Origin: Actinomycetota bacterium
Lineage (GTDB): Bacteria > Margulisbacteria > Marinamargulisbacteria > GCA-2716485
Reading direction: 5' to 3'
DNA: 32,764 nt
Assembly (NCBI GenBank): GCA_002716485.1
Contig: PBBE01000051.1
Location: 1-32,764 of the forward strand
Shown here in pieces: positions 9,059-17,577 of this stretch. Each line of letters begins with the position of its first letter. The first letter of the stretch is position 1. Made by a program: the position numbers and the translations under genes. The notes beneath the pieces are model-generated. The model was not told the origin of the DNA, did no database searches, and saw nothing but the letters and a program-made list of their open reading frames with translations.

Positions 9059-9808
9059 TTACTCTAAAAAAAGGGAAGGGCTAGCACTATTTGCTGGATT
9101 TTCATCAAAATGTAGACCGAGTTGAATGGCTTGTTTGCAAAACGCTTCTATTAATTGTTTTAATGCTATGATTTGTGCTTCTTTTTCAGGTCCTATTTCT
9201 AAGTATAGTTCACTTTCTTTTATTTCTTCTTTTTTTATCAAGATATTATAGTATAATTTGACCACTTGTGTTTTTTTATAAATCCCATAATCTGACTTGG
9301 GTTCTTGATCTATGATTTCAAAAATTTTATGGAAATGGGTTGGCTCCTCTTTTGTTGGCGACTCTATTAGACGATCTAATATAAACAGTGCTTCTGCGAT
9401 AAGTGTGTGACGTTCATGGCCGTTTGCTGTGATGCTTGGCTCTATTTTTTCTTGACTTGTCTGTGTTAAATCTAATTGCATGAGGCATGCTTGAGTGGCT
9501 AGAGTATGATCTTTTTCCTTAAACTCAGTGCTTTTTGGTGGTAGTCTTTTTATTTCTTCTTCCATTTCTTTTTTTAGGGTTAATATATAATCATTTGGAT
9601 CTATTAACCCGTTCTTTCTAGTGTATAAGATCGCTGTTACTAAGGTTAGGATTTGATATGCATATGTCCCTGAGTCTATCTTCTTTTCGTTTAAATGTGC
9701 GCGTACCGCTTGACTTGCTTCAGCTATTTTTTGTTTTATATGACTTGTATGATCGACTACTTGTTTTGCGAGGTCTTTACTATTAGAATGGCTACTTGAA
9801 ATTTCCAT
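9059..9808 (-). CDS. Unrecognised helical cytoplasmic protein
   Basis: The 249-residue product is mostly predicted helix by composition, rich in Lys, Glu, Ile and Leu, with no signal peptide or convincing membrane segment. The N-terminus is Ser-rich (ISSSHSNS) and looks disordered, followed by helical segments. I do not recognise the family. The start at 9808 is supported by a ribosome site (AAAGGAG on the minus strand at 9822-9816, 7-base spacer). It converges with sfsA, leaving 32 bases between the stops, and lies downstream of the ankyrin-like gene in the same direction across a 163-base gap. It is visibly more AT-rich than sfsA or glyS, which suggests an accessory or fast-changing gene. 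Confidence 0.75.
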   Translation of the reverse strand: MEISSSHSNSKDLAKQVVDHTSHIKQKIAEASQAVRAHLNEKKIDSGTYAYQILTLVTAILYTRKNGLIDPNDYILTLKKEMEEEIKRLPPKSTEFKEKDHTLATQACLMQLDLTQTSQEKIEPSITANGHERHTLIAEALFILDRLIESPTKEEPTHFHKIFEIIDQEPKSDYGIYKKTQVVKLYYNILIKKEEIKESELYLEIGPEKEAQIIALKQLIEAFCKQAIQLGLHFDENPANSASPSLFLE

Positions 9809-9971
9809 GGGTCTTCTCCTTTATCCTTGTCACTATCATTCCCATGAAACTTACATATTAAACATAGAAAATTTATAACAGTGTAGTGCTGGTTTTTTGT
9901 TTGCTTGTTGTCTAGGGTATGTCGTAGTAGATATCACTTAAGTGCGTTTCGTATGTCTTTTCTTGATTAAA

Positions 9972-11033
9972 TTAGCGCAGCTCTGCGATTGGGTAAGTCA
10001 GTTCATTGATTAGTTGAGGGATAGTGAGTGGGTTTTGGCGGATAGAGATACCGAGTGCTTGTCTAATATTGATTAATGCTTGCATCGAAATGTCACCTTG
10101 GACTTCTTTGAGCAGGGGTTTTAATCGCATTAATTGCGCATTATATCGATCTGATTTTTTAGTGGTTCTGGTAATGGGCCATTGGCTTTGAAGGGTGTTT
10201 TTAAGTGATAGACAAAGTAGTGCGGCGTACACTCTTTTGGTATTGCAGTCTAATGTGTTGAACCGGGTGATGCTTTTGGGGGGTATTCCAATGTGTTTAA
10301 GTTTGCTTGAGAGGATGGTTTTTTGGTGGAAATTTAGTTGATATATAAGTTCTATGGGGTACTGGGTGTATTGGAATAGCATGCCAATGGCTTTAATTGT
10401 AGATGTTTGAGCTTGGAATTCTAGATGGGAGATGAGGGTGTATTCAAGTAGTCGCGCGCTATTTTTGAGGGCTGGGTTTTTGATGGGATAATATATTGGA
10501 TAGATTGGGCTTGAGTCTCTTATGATTGGACTGAGTTCTAGTGCTATCCTTTGGATAGTCTTTGTGCTGATTTGAATCTCTGAATCAATGACGTTTAAGC
10601 ATTCTAATAGGGTTTGGCGGGGGTCTATTCCAATGAATAGATCATCTTTTTGATCGTGTAAATCAAATATTAGGATATCTGCAGGGGTATCGCCTTCTTG
10701 ATTTATTGTGTGAAGCGGGGCGTCAATTCGAATTAATTCTTTTAATGCATTTGCTTGTGCATCCATGGCTGCGATATGGGCAAGTGAGTTGCCATGGTTA
10801 TCTTTAAAGTGAATGACTTGATTTATAATGGGATCGGGTTTTTCTAGGGTTCTTAATATGAGAATTAAATTTTCCCAGGCAGTGTTAGCTGCGATTCGGG
10901 ACGCTGCGATGCGCAGGTCAAAGATCGCTTGTTTTATTTGGGTGAGAGCGGACTTTGAGGTAACTTTTGGGTCGCTTACTGGCGTTGCCTTGTGTGGTGG
11001 GGCGATCGTTGTTGGATTGACTCTTAATGACAT
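9972..11033 (-). CDS. Unknown protein with ankyrin-like repeats
   Basis: Of 353 residues, roughly 77-125 look like one to two ankyrin repeats: KDNHGNSLAHIAAM at 77-90 matches the DxxGxTxLHxAA pattern, and NQEGDTPADI at 111-120 starts a second. Ankyrin repeats bind other proteins. The first 60 residues look like a disordered tail followed by a helix, and the C-terminal 200 residues are unrecognised and helical. No signal peptide is seen. In bacteria such proteins are sometimes host-directed, but nothing here proves export. The ribosome site is weak (AAAGAG, about 6 bases before ATG). The gene diverges from yggS and shares the AT-rich composition of its downstream neighbour. Confidence 0.75.
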   Translation of the reverse strand: MSLRVNPTTIAPPHKATPVSDPKVTSKSALTQIKQAIFDLRIAASRIAANTAWENLILILRTLEKPDPIINQVIHFKDNHGNSLAHIAAMDAQANALKELIRIDAPLHTINQEGDTPADILIFDLHDQKDDLFIGIDPRQTLLECLNVIDSEIQISTKTIQRIALELSPIIRDSSPIYPIYYPIKNPALKNSARLLEYTLISHLEFQAQTSTIKAIGMLFQYTQYPIELIYQLNFHQKTILSSKLKHIGIPPKSITRFNTLDCNTKRVYAALLCLSLKNTLQSQWPITRTTKKSDRYNAQLMRLKPLLKEVQGDISMQALINIRQALGISIRQNPLTIPQLINELTYPIAELR

Positions 11034-11154
11034 GGTGAACTCTTTTTGGTATGGCTTTATTTATAAAGGTAACGGTATTGAAGTATTTTTAATTTCGTTT
11101 TTTTAAATATTTGTTGGTTAATTGCTTAATATCGGGGGCTTGGGATCTTGGGGT

Positions 11155-11184
11155 TTGGTTTGGGGGGCTTAAGTTTGGTACAAT
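11155..11184 (+). promoter_or_regulatory. Promoter for the yggS-sepF-mazG-folC cluster
   Basis: TTGGTT (11155-11160), an 18-base spacer and TACAAT (11179-11184) lie 10 bases before the ATG at 11195. No ribosome site fits in the gap, so the first gene is probably translated from a leaderless end. Confidence 0.5.
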
Positions 11185-11194
11185 ATCGGTCAAG

Positions 11195-11872
11195 ATGAGT
11201 GGATTGAGTGCGATTCAAAAAAATATTCAAGTGTTAACCCAGCGCTTACAGACATTAACGGAAACACCGCCAGAGATTGTGATTGCCAGTAAATATGCCA
11301 GTATTGATCAGATTCGGGCGGTGGTCAAGGCGGGGATCTTGAATTTGGGTGAAAATAAGCTTCAAGATGCCATTCTCAAACAGCAACAGTTAAATGATGA
11401 TCGGGTGAAATGGCACTTTATTGGTCATTTACAACGTAATAAAGTGCGTAAAGTGCTGGCTCATTTTGATTGTATTCAATCGGTGGACCGGATTGAGTTG
11501 GCTGAAAAAATTAATGAGGTTTCTGCTGAATTGGGCAGGCAAATGTCGGTGCTTTTACAAGTAAATATTGCGAAAGATCCAGCCAAACATGGCTTTGATC
11601 CAGAGTTAATCAAGGATCAGCTGACGCAAATATTTCAGTTTCAAAATCTAAATATTGAGGGTATAATGGTAATAATACCGTTGCTTGATACTCACGAGGC
11701 GCAGTTGCAGTACTTTGCAAAGGCGAGAGACCTTTTCGATGTGATTCGTCAGGATTATCCCGAAATGTCAGTTTTGAGTATGGGCATGAGCCAAGATTTT
11801 GAGGCGGCGGTGGCGGCAGGTTCGACGATGATTCGGATCGGGCGCTCTATATTTAAGGAGTCAATATTATGA
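11195..11872 (+). CDS. yggS: YggS/PROSC family PLP homeostasis protein
   Basis: This is the pyridoxal-phosphate-binding protein that buffers free PLP; it is a fold type III barrel with no known catalytic reaction. The 225 residues fit the family (about 230). Visible blocks are VIASKYAS near residue 30, whose Lys should form the Schiff base with PLP, NLGENKLQDA, KWHFIGHLQRNKV, LLQVNIAKDPAKHGF and SMGMSQDFEAAVAAGSTMIRIG. The usual RIGxxIFG ends here as RIGRSIFKE. I chose ATG 11195 because upstream codons to 11111 are not family-like and a -10 box lies 10 bases before it. The stop overlaps the sepF start (ATGA). yggS beside sepF is a known arrangement in several phyla. Confidence 0.95.
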   Translation: MSGLSAIQKNIQVLTQRLQTLTETPPEIVIASKYASIDQIRAVVKAGILNLGENKLQDAILKQQQLNDDRVKWHFIGHLQRNKVRKVLAHFDCIQSVDRIELAEKINEVSAELGRQMSVLLQVNIAKDPAKHGFDPELIKDQLTQIFQFQNLNIEGIMVIIPLLDTHEAQLQYFAKARDLFDVIRQDYPEMSVLSMGMSQDFEAAVAAGSTMIRIGRSIFKESIL

Positions 11873-12339
11873 AATTTATGGAGACAATGAAGACATTTTT
11901 TGGGTTTGCTGATGATACTTTGGTGGCCTTGGATGAGCAAACTACAGTAGAAAAGATTAAGACGCCAGCCACGCCAAAGGCCTTTAAAGGGGCGTTGGTG
12001 AATAGTAGTAATGCTCAGACGTTTCCAGCCTCAGAGATTAAGGTCATGGAGCCTAAGATCTATGAAGATTCCTTGAGTATTGCCACTTATTTACGTGAAA
12101 ATAAGCCCGTTATTGTGAACTTGAAGCATCTAGATACAGAGGCGAGTAAACGGCTGGTAGACTTTATTTGTGGGACGGCGTATGCCATTAATGGCCATAT
12201 GATGAAGGTAGGGGAAAATATCTTTTTGTTTACGCCGGCCAATATCCAAATTTTATCTAACGAGGATCAGACCCCTTTTGAGCAAGGTGTTGAAGAGAAT
12301 GAGAAAGATGTCTTCTTTCAAAACGTCTCGAATATGTAA
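11869..12339 (+). CDS. sepF: Cell division protein SepF
   Basis: SepF binds FtsZ and the membrane and supports the division septum. The 156-residue protein has the expected plan: a short N-terminal helix (METMKTFFGF) that could anchor to the membrane, a variable linker (about 20-65), then the conserved SepF domain with SIATYLRENKPVIVNLKHLD, SKRLVDFICGTAYAINGHM and GENIFLFTPANIQI. A short acidic tail follows. A ribosome site (AAGGAG, 8-base spacer) supports the ATG at 11869, which overlaps the yggS stop. SepF occurs in Firmicutes, Actinobacteria, Cyanobacteria and relatives, not in Proteobacteria, so it helps place the organism. Confidence 0.95.
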   Translation: MKFMETMKTFFGFADDTLVALDEQTTVEKIKTPATPKAFKGALVNSSNAQTFPASEIKVMEPKIYEDSLSIATYLRENKPVIVNLKHLDTEASKRLVDFICGTAYAINGHMMKVGENIFLFTPANIQILSNEDQTPFEQGVEENEKDVFFQNVSNM

Positions 12340-12342
12340 TTC

Positions 12343-13122
12343 ATGAAACCCTTACAGCGCTTGGTGGATGTGATTAAGCGCTTACGGGCGCCCGGAGGAT
12401 GTCCTTGGGATCAGGAACAGACCTTCGAAAGCTTAACCCCTCATATTATTGAAGAGGCCTATGAGTTGGTGGATACCATGAAGTCTCGGGACTTTTCTCA
12501 TCTTAAAGAAGAGTTAGGGGATGTGTTATTGCATGTGGTCATGCTATCGAATATGGCCGAAGAGGAACAGCAATTTACATTTGAAGAGGTGGCCACGGCG
12601 GTGACCGATAAGATGATCCAGCGTCACCCGCATGTGTTTGGTGATACCCAGGTTTCAGGGGTCGATGAAGTCTGGTCGAATTGGGAGCAGATCAAACGAA
12701 ATGAAAAGCCCAATGATTCCTTAATGGACTCGATTCCTCATAGTTTACCGGCCCTTATGCAGGCGACCAAGATCCAGAAACGCGCGGCGAGGGTGGGCTT
12801 TGATTGGGATGATATTACCCCGGCATTGGATAAGATTACAGAAGAGGTATCGGAGCTAAAGGCCGAGCTTCAGGCCCGACCTGATGACATTGATGGCCAT
12901 CATAATGAGGCGGGTGATATTTTATTTGCGGTGGTCAATGTGGTCCGAAAGTTAGGCTTGGACGCCGAAACTGCCTTATTGAATACCAACCAAAAATTTA
13001 AGCGACGCTTTAATCAAATGGAAGAACTGGCCCAGAACCAGGACCAATCGTTATCTGAGTTGGATTTGGATCAAATGGATGCGCTGTGGGAGCGGGCCAA
13101 GGCCTTGGAGGTTTCCTCTTAG
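12343..13122 (+). CDS. mazG: Nucleoside triphosphate pyrophosphohydrolase MazG
   Basis: MazG hydrolyses nucleoside triphosphates to monophosphates and pyrophosphate, removing unwanted nucleotides. The 259-residue protein shows both tandem MazG domains: the first with CPWDQEQTFESLTPHIIEEA and KEELGDVLLHVVMLS, whose Glu/Asp residues bind magnesium, and the second with EVSELKAELQ and EAGDILFAVVNVVRKLG. Length matches E. coli MazG (263). It starts 3 bases after the sepF stop with no clear ribosome site, so translation may be coupled to sepF. The folC ribosome site overlaps its stop. Confidence 0.96.
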   Translation: MKPLQRLVDVIKRLRAPGGCPWDQEQTFESLTPHIIEEAYELVDTMKSRDFSHLKEELGDVLLHVVMLSNMAEEEQQFTFEEVATAVTDKMIQRHPHVFGDTQVSGVDEVWSNWEQIKRNEKPNDSLMDSIPHSLPALMQATKIQKRAARVGFDWDDITPALDKITEEVSELKAELQARPDDIDGHHNEAGDILFAVVNVVRKLGLDAETALLNTNQKFKRRFNQMEELAQNQDQSLSELDLDQMDALWERAKALEVSS

Positions 13123-13133
13123 GAGATACTGTC

Positions 13134-14303
13134 ATGTCAGGGACCTATGCGTCGGTGATTCGAGCCTTACAAGACCGTGTATACCGTCGAGGGATCCATT
13201 ATCAGCTGGATGCGGTGGCATCGGCAGTCTCGATGTTGGGATTAAAAGATAGGCCCTTACCCAAGGCGTTACATGTTGCCGGGACCAATGGCAAGGGCTC
13301 CACATTATCTTTTATGGCCCATGGGTTGTTTGCAGCGGGCTATCAGGTGGGTACCTTTACTTCTCCCCATTTATTTCGGTATAACGAACGGGTTCAGGTG
13401 AATATGACAGCGATTTCAGATTCGGCGATGTGTCGGTACTTACAGCCTGTTTTGGACTTGGATCTGCCACTGACTGAATTTGAGGTCTTGTGCTTGATGT
13501 CTTGGTCCTATTTTGCTGACCAGGAGCTGGACTATGTGATTTATGAGACGGGGCTGGGGGGCCGCTTGGATGCGACGCAGGTGATTACGCCTATTTTGAG
13601 TGTGATTACCCGAATTGATATGGATCATATGGAGTTACTGGGAGAGACGATTGCACAGATTGCTGCTGAAAAAGCCGGTATTATTCGTGAAGGGGTCCCT
13701 GTGATTACTTTGGCAGACCAGCATCCAGAGGCGTTGCAGGTCATCGACGCGCATGCACAGGATCGATCTTCCTTACTGACGCTGGTCGAGCCGCCTTTTG
13801 TATTACCTGATACCTATCAAATGAAGGCTTCATTTCAAGCTGAAAACCTGGCTTTAGCAAGGGCGGCAGTGGCCCCGTTATTAGCGCCGGAGGAGATGCG
13901 CTTGGCTGAGCAGGGCTTTGCCAAGGCGGTCTGTCCAGGTCGCTTTCAGGTCATTGATCCAGCGTTGGTAATCGTGGATGCGGCCCATAACCCTCATGCC
14001 ATTCGGGCCTTGGTCCAGGCCCTTCGACAGGGGTACCCCGAGCAGTCTTTTCAAGTGATTGCCGGGATTTTGGCCCGCAAAAATGCCAATGAGATGTTAA
14101 CAACATTGAGCGAGTTTGCATCTGAACTTTATTTGTGTGACTTTGATCCGCCCAATAGTATGTCAGCGTCATCAGTCCCGTCTTTGGTTTCACCAGTGGA
14201 TTTATCGCACTGTCAGTCTTTAAGTCGTCAGCGACCCACTGTGGTGACGGGAAGTATTTTCTTTTTAGACGCTTTTCTTCGATTAGAAGAGGGATTTGGA
14301 TAG
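13134..14303 (+). CDS. folC: Folylpolyglutamate/dihydrofolate synthase
   Basis: FolC adds glutamate to dihydropteroate and folates using ATP, keeping folates in the cell. The 389-residue product has the Mur-ligase-like ATP loop GTNGKGST followed by GTFTSPHLFRYNERVQVN, the YETGLGGRLDAT block, AAEKAGIIR, and the C-terminal VIVDAAHNPHAIRAL. ATG 13134 is chosen because AGGAGA at the mazG stop gives a ribosome site with 7-base spacing; an in-frame ATG at 13086 lies inside mazG. A single FolC normally does both the synthase and polyglutamylation jobs, but which activity dominates cannot be told. It ends the cluster; no hairpin terminator is evident after it. Confidence 0.95.
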   Translation: MSGTYASVIRALQDRVYRRGIHYQLDAVASAVSMLGLKDRPLPKALHVAGTNGKGSTLSFMAHGLFAAGYQVGTFTSPHLFRYNERVQVNMTAISDSAMCRYLQPVLDLDLPLTEFEVLCLMSWSYFADQELDYVIYETGLGGRLDATQVITPILSVITRIDMDHMELLGETIAQIAAEKAGIIREGVPVITLADQHPEALQVIDAHAQDRSSLLTLVEPPFVLPDTYQMKASFQAENLALARAAVAPLLAPEEMRLAEQGFAKAVCPGRFQVIDPALVIVDAAHNPHAIRALVQALRQGYPEQSFQVIAGILARKNANEMLTTLSEFASELYLCDFDPPNSMSASSVPSLVSPVDLSHCQSLSRQRPTVVTGSIFFLDAFLRLEEGFG

Positions 14304-14363
14304 GGCGTTATTTTTTTGTATTTAATTATTTTTGGTATTGATTGATTATTTTTTTGAGATATG

Positions 14364-14372
14364 TGCTATACT
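14364..14372 (+). promoter_or_regulatory. Extended -10 promoter for DEAD-box gene
   Basis: TGC-TATACT (14364-14372) is an extended -10 element 6 bases before the ATG at 14379. A TTGATT at 14342-14347 lies 19 bases upstream. No ribosome site is present, so the transcript is probably leaderless. Confidence 0.6.
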
Positions 14373-14378
14373 GCCAGG

Positions 14379-15662
14379 ATGAAAAATATAGATATCGTTC
14401 ATGAGGGTGTTCACCCTTTTTCAAAATTGGGTTTATGTGAGGCGCTTGTGTCAACGGTTGCTCAGCAAGGATACGCGTCACCAACCCCTATACAAGCGCA
14501 GGCCATTCCGCCCATCTTAGAAGGCAAGGATGTGATGGGGGCCGCCCAGACAGGGACCGGAAAAACAGCGGGTTTTACATTACCGATTTTAGATCGATTG
14601 CGTAGTAAGGGGCCATCAAATGCCCATGAAATTAAGGTACTGATTTTAACACCAACGCGTGAACTGGCTGCCCAAGTTGGGGATAGTGTTAGTACCTATG
14701 GCAAGGCTTTAAAGATATCATCCGCGGTTGTATTTGGGGGCGTTAATATTAACCCTCAAAAACGGCGTTTAGCAGCTGGTGTTGATATTTTAGTGGCGAC
14801 CCCTGGCCGTTTGTTGGATTTGGCACAGCAAAACCAAGTGCGATTTTCACGTTTGGAAGTATTGGTATTAGATGAAGCTGATCGGATGTTAGATATGGGC
14901 TTTATCCATGACATTCGCAAAATTATCTCGATATTGCCAAAGAGGCGACAAACCCTTTTATTTTCTGCAACCTTTTCCAATGAAGTGAGGGGGTTGGCCA
15001 AAGGGATTGTTCAGAGTCCGGTTGAAGTATCTGTTACCCCTGAAAATTCAACAGTTGATGCCATTGATCAGTTCGTATATCCCGTTGATAAAAAAGAAAA
15101 AATGCGTTTATTAGCGTCCTTGATTAAGCAGGAGCATTGGCAGCAGGTATTGGTGTTTTGTCGTACGAAGTGGGGCGCGGATAAGGTCTCACGTCGTCTT
15201 AATCAAAAAGGGATTTCCTCGGTCGCCATTCATGGAAATAAAACCCAAGGGGCACGGACCCGTGCATTGTCACAATTTAAGAACCATGAGGTGACTGTCT
15301 TGGTTGCCACAGATATTGCGGCACGAGGCTTGGATATTTCTCAACTTCCTTATGTTGTCAATTTGGATTTACCCAATGTATCTGAAGATTATGTCCATCG
15401 TATTGGCCGAACCGGTCGTGCTGGTGCGACGGGTCATGCCGTGTCATTGGTTTCCCAAGACGAGTTTGCGTTATTGCAAGGGATTGAACGGCTCATTAAA
15501 AAGGTGCTGCCCCGAAAAACATTGGGTGATGTGGTGAGCCCTCATCATTTACCCGCCTCATCGTTGGACCGACCTTCACCACGATTTAAGAAGGGGAATG
15601 GCTCATTTCGTGGTCATCGAAAAAAATGGTCTGCTAATAAGCGCTCCAAAAGCACGTATTAA
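14379..15662 (+). CDS. DEAD-box ATP-dependent RNA helicase, RhlE-like
   Basis: The 427-residue protein unwinds RNA duplexes using ATP, in ribosome assembly or RNA decay. Motifs appear in order: Q motif ([10 protein letters not shown]), motif [22 protein letters not shown] in [16 protein letters not shown], then helicase C with [11 protein letters not shown] and [10 protein letters not shown]. The short basic C-terminal tail ([19 protein letters not shown]) suits RNA binding and resembles RhlE rather than DeaD, which has a longer RNA-binding domain. I prefer ATG 14379 over the ATG at 14361, because 14361 lies inside the promoter. Single gene with its own promoter; it converges on the OTU-like gene. 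Confidence 0.93.
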   Translation: MKNIDIVHEGVHPFSKLGLCEALVSTVAQQGYASPTPIQAQAIPPILEGKDVMGAAQTGTGKTAGFTLPILDRLRSKGPSNAHEIKVLILTPTRELAAQVGDSVSTYGKALKISSAVVFGGVNINPQKRRLAAGVDILVATPGRLLDLAQQNQVRFSRLEVLVLDEADRMLDMGFIHDIRKIISILPKRRQTLLFSATFSNEVRGLAKGIVQSPVEVSVTPENSTVDAIDQFVYPVDKKEKMRLLASLIKQEHWQQVLVFCRTKWGADKVSRRLNQKGISSVAIHGNKTQGARTRALSQFKNHEVTVLVATDIAARGLDISQLPYVVNLDLPNVSEDYVHRIGRTGRAGATGHAVSLVSQDEFALLQGIERLIKKVLPRKTLGDVVSPHHLPASSLDRPSPRFKKGNGSFRGHRKKWSANKRSKSTY

Positions 15663-15740
15663 TTTTGCTAGGATCGGTAGCGATTGAGCGGCCTGTATTG
15701 CTTTAATCATTTTAGACTTATTCTTGAGACAGTAAGTAGT

Positions 15741-15810
15741 AAATAAAAAAACAAAGCGCCCGTTATCATAAGGCAGAAAAAATCTTGTAAGAGTACATGA
15801 TGGGCGCTTT
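15741..15810 (-). terminator. Bulged hairpin terminator between convergent genes
   Basis: AAAGCGCCC (15753-15761), a GTT bulge and ATCAT (15765-15769) pair with ATGAT-GGGCGCTTT (15797-15810). On the minus strand the hairpin is followed by a T-rich tract (complement of 15741-15752), so it should end the OTU-like transcript, 92 bases past its stop. On the plus strand the following tract is weaker, but it may also end the helicase message. The rest of the 15663-15901 gap shows nothing coding. Confidence 0.7.
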
Positions 15811-15901
15811 ATTTAAACCATATTGAGGAACGGTGCTTACAATTAAACCCCTATTTGTTTCTCATACCCTTCCCCCAAAACAGTATTTACCAAACCCCCC
15901 T

Positions 15902-17098
15902 TTATTTTAAATCACAAAGAAGGGGGAGTTGGTCTTTGATTTCTTTGGATAGTGTGTATAACAGATGGCTGGCTTTGTTGAGTTGGTCATTGATTTCGCT
16001 GGCCATATCGGCGGCTTTTGAGAAGGGGGTCGTCACGGCCGTTTCGACTTGTTTGACCAATAGTTCACTGAGTTGGGCTTGGATGTGTTCTTGTTGATAG
16101 TGGCGATGGATGAGGGTGTCTAGCTGGGATATCTCTTCATTAAGGTCAGGGGTAAAGAAACTGTAATGGTGCTTATAGCGGATGATCACGGCTTTAAATG
16201 GGGCGTGTCGGGCCATGTGTCGGGCCAAGAGTAGGCCGTAAGTGAGTTCATGGTCATCGTTTCTGGGGTACGTATCCATGAGCTCGCCTTTGTAGTGGAG
16301 TGTCATGGAATGGTCTTGGATATCTAAGACGCTTACCGGGTTATTTTGGAATAAGACCGAGGCAATGGCGTCACCTAAGATGGGATAGGTGTGGTAATAG
16401 TCGGGGAGTTGATGTAAGGTCAGGGCCAAGTTGAAACTAAGGCTGCTTCGTTTTTGTTCTGAAAAGGGGGCGTCGATATCTAAAATTTTGGTAATCATGG
16501 GGGCCCGATCCATGAGTTCTGGATATTCATTGATACAGGTCCGAATGGCTTGGAGTATGGGCTCGATATTGGCGGTTTTGAGGACGGGGTTTAATAATGA
16601 GGTCATGGCCATTAAGCGACCTTCGTATGGGTCGTCAAATATGGCATCGTTGTCCATGTGCTTGATTTTATATAGACACCTTAGGGCACAGTACCCGTCA
16701 CTGGATACGGGATGTAATCGGCCTAAAATATGCGGGAGCTGTTGCTTGAGTAGTTGGTTAGATAGGGTTAAGGTGATGTTACTTAAGATCTCGTTGATTT
16801 TAGTTGGTTCGATGGGATAGGCCGTTAGCTCATATAGTCCCATTAATTTATAGTCTAATGAAAAAGAAAGGCCAGCAAATGTTCTGCAACAGTGTTCTAT
16901 GGTCGTTTCGGGTAGCCTTGATAAGGCAAAGATCGTGGTGTAGGTGCTTGTATTTGTGTCGGATAGCCCGATCATTGAAACGAGTTTAAAGACTCGATCG
17001 AAGCGATCTTGGGCTTCTTTTTCTTTGGCTTCGGCTTCTTCAATAAGTGGGAGTGGCCAGTGGGTGCTGGGGGGGGCAGCGATAAGTTTATGTCTCAT
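15902..17098 (-). CDS. OTU-like cysteine protease candidate
   Basis: The 398-residue protein is unrecognised overall but contains VSSDGYCALRCL at residues 131-142, matching the OTU protease signature D-G-x-C-x-x-R with Asp134 and nucleophile Cys137. A later KHHYSFF (309-315) matches the His-aromatic catalytic segment, with His310 or His311. The 173-residue Cys-His distance is longer than in the smallest OTU domains but within the range of larger ones. OTU enzymes cut ubiquitin-like linkages in eukaryotes; in bacteria several are effectors or act inside toxins. No signal peptide is seen. The start overlaps the upstream unknown gene by 11 bases, so the two form one operon. Assignment rests on two short motifs, so moderate confidence. 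Confidence 0.55.
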   Translation of the reverse strand: MRHKLIAAPPSTHWPLPLIEEAEAKEKEAQDRFDRVFKLVSMIGLSDTNTSTYTTIFALSRLPETTIEHCCRTFAGLSFSLDYKLMGLYELTAYPIEPTKINEILSNITLTLSNQLLKQQLPHILGRLHPVSSDGYCALRCLYKIKHMDNDAIFDDPYEGRLMAMTSLLNPVLKTANIEPILQAIRTCINEYPELMDRAPMITKILDIDAPFSEQKRSSLSFNLALTLHQLPDYYHTYPILGDAIASVLFQNNPVSVLDIQDHSMTLHYKGELMDTYPRNDDHELTYGLLLARHMARHAPFKAVIIRYKHHYSFFTPDLNEEISQLDTLIHRHYQQEHIQAQLSELLVKQVETAVTTPFSKAADMASEINDQLNKASHLLYTLSKEIKDQLPLLCDLK

Positions 17099-17528
17099 TC
17101 TTGAAGCCTTGTTGTAATTGATGGATGCCTTCTTGGATGTGGGGGTTGCTGTTGATGGCGTTGCTAATGTCGGGTTCTTGGCTTAATGTACCAAGTGTTA
17201 TCATGACTTTGTCCCAAGCGATATCTATTGTTTTTTGGGACTCGATAAAGGTCTTTTTGAATTCGGGCCAGTTTCGCTTTTCTTTGGGTTGGGCTAAAAA
17301 ATCGCGATGCTGTTGGATTTGTTGATCGATTAAGTGATTTAGGTTGTCAAAATGGCTTTGGGGGCTGTTGGGACTCATTAGTTCTCCTTTTGATTGGGTT
17401 GGTTGCGCATCTATGGTAAGGGAGCCTTGTTTGGATGGGGTTAATCGTTTGCTAGTCAGTAATAAAGGGGTCATTAAACCCTGATGTGAGGCTCGGGCAT
17501 GGGCTAAGGGGCTGTTTTGGGGGCTCAT
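17088..17528 (-). CDS. Unknown partner gene upstream of the OTU-like gene
   Basis: Up to 146 residues, unrecognised. The first 50 are Pro/Ser/Thr/Gln-rich and look disordered; the rest is helical (HFDNLNHLIDQQIQQHRDFL onward) and hydrophilic. Two starts are possible. The ATG at 17528 gives the full length, with only a distant AAGGA. The ATG at 17378 has a strong ribosome site (AAAGGAG, 5-base spacer) and gives 96 residues. Both begin with nearly the same residues (MSPQNSP and MSPNSPQ). The stop overlaps the OTU-like gene by 11 bases, so co-expression is likely. A role as chaperone, immunity or adaptor partner is possible from context only. Confidence 0.6.
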   Translation of the reverse strand: MSPQNSPLAHARASHQGLMTPLLLTSKRLTPSKQGSLTIDAQPTQSKGELMSPNSPQSHFDNLNHLIDQQIQQHRDFLAQPKEKRNWPEFKKTFIESQKTIDIAWDKVMITLGTLSQEPDISNAINSNPHIQEGIHQLQQGFKNET

Positions 17529-17542
17529 TTTTGATATTGTCC

Positions 17543-17571
17543 TTGAACCTTCCTTTAATTATGAGTATGCT
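17543..17571 (+). promoter_or_regulatory. Sigma70-type promoter for nif3-like gene (leaderless)
   Basis: TTGAAC (17543-17548), a 17-base spacer and TATGCT (17566-17571) end 6 bases before the ATG at 17578. No ribosome site is present. The divergent unknown gene starts only 15 bases upstream of the -35. Confidence 0.65.
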
Positions 17572-17577
17572 GATCTT

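Noticed and set aside
13951-14193. Antisense frame over the folC 3' end
   Set aside because: The folC frame has clear conserved motifs here; the antisense frame has no ribosome site or recognisable domain.
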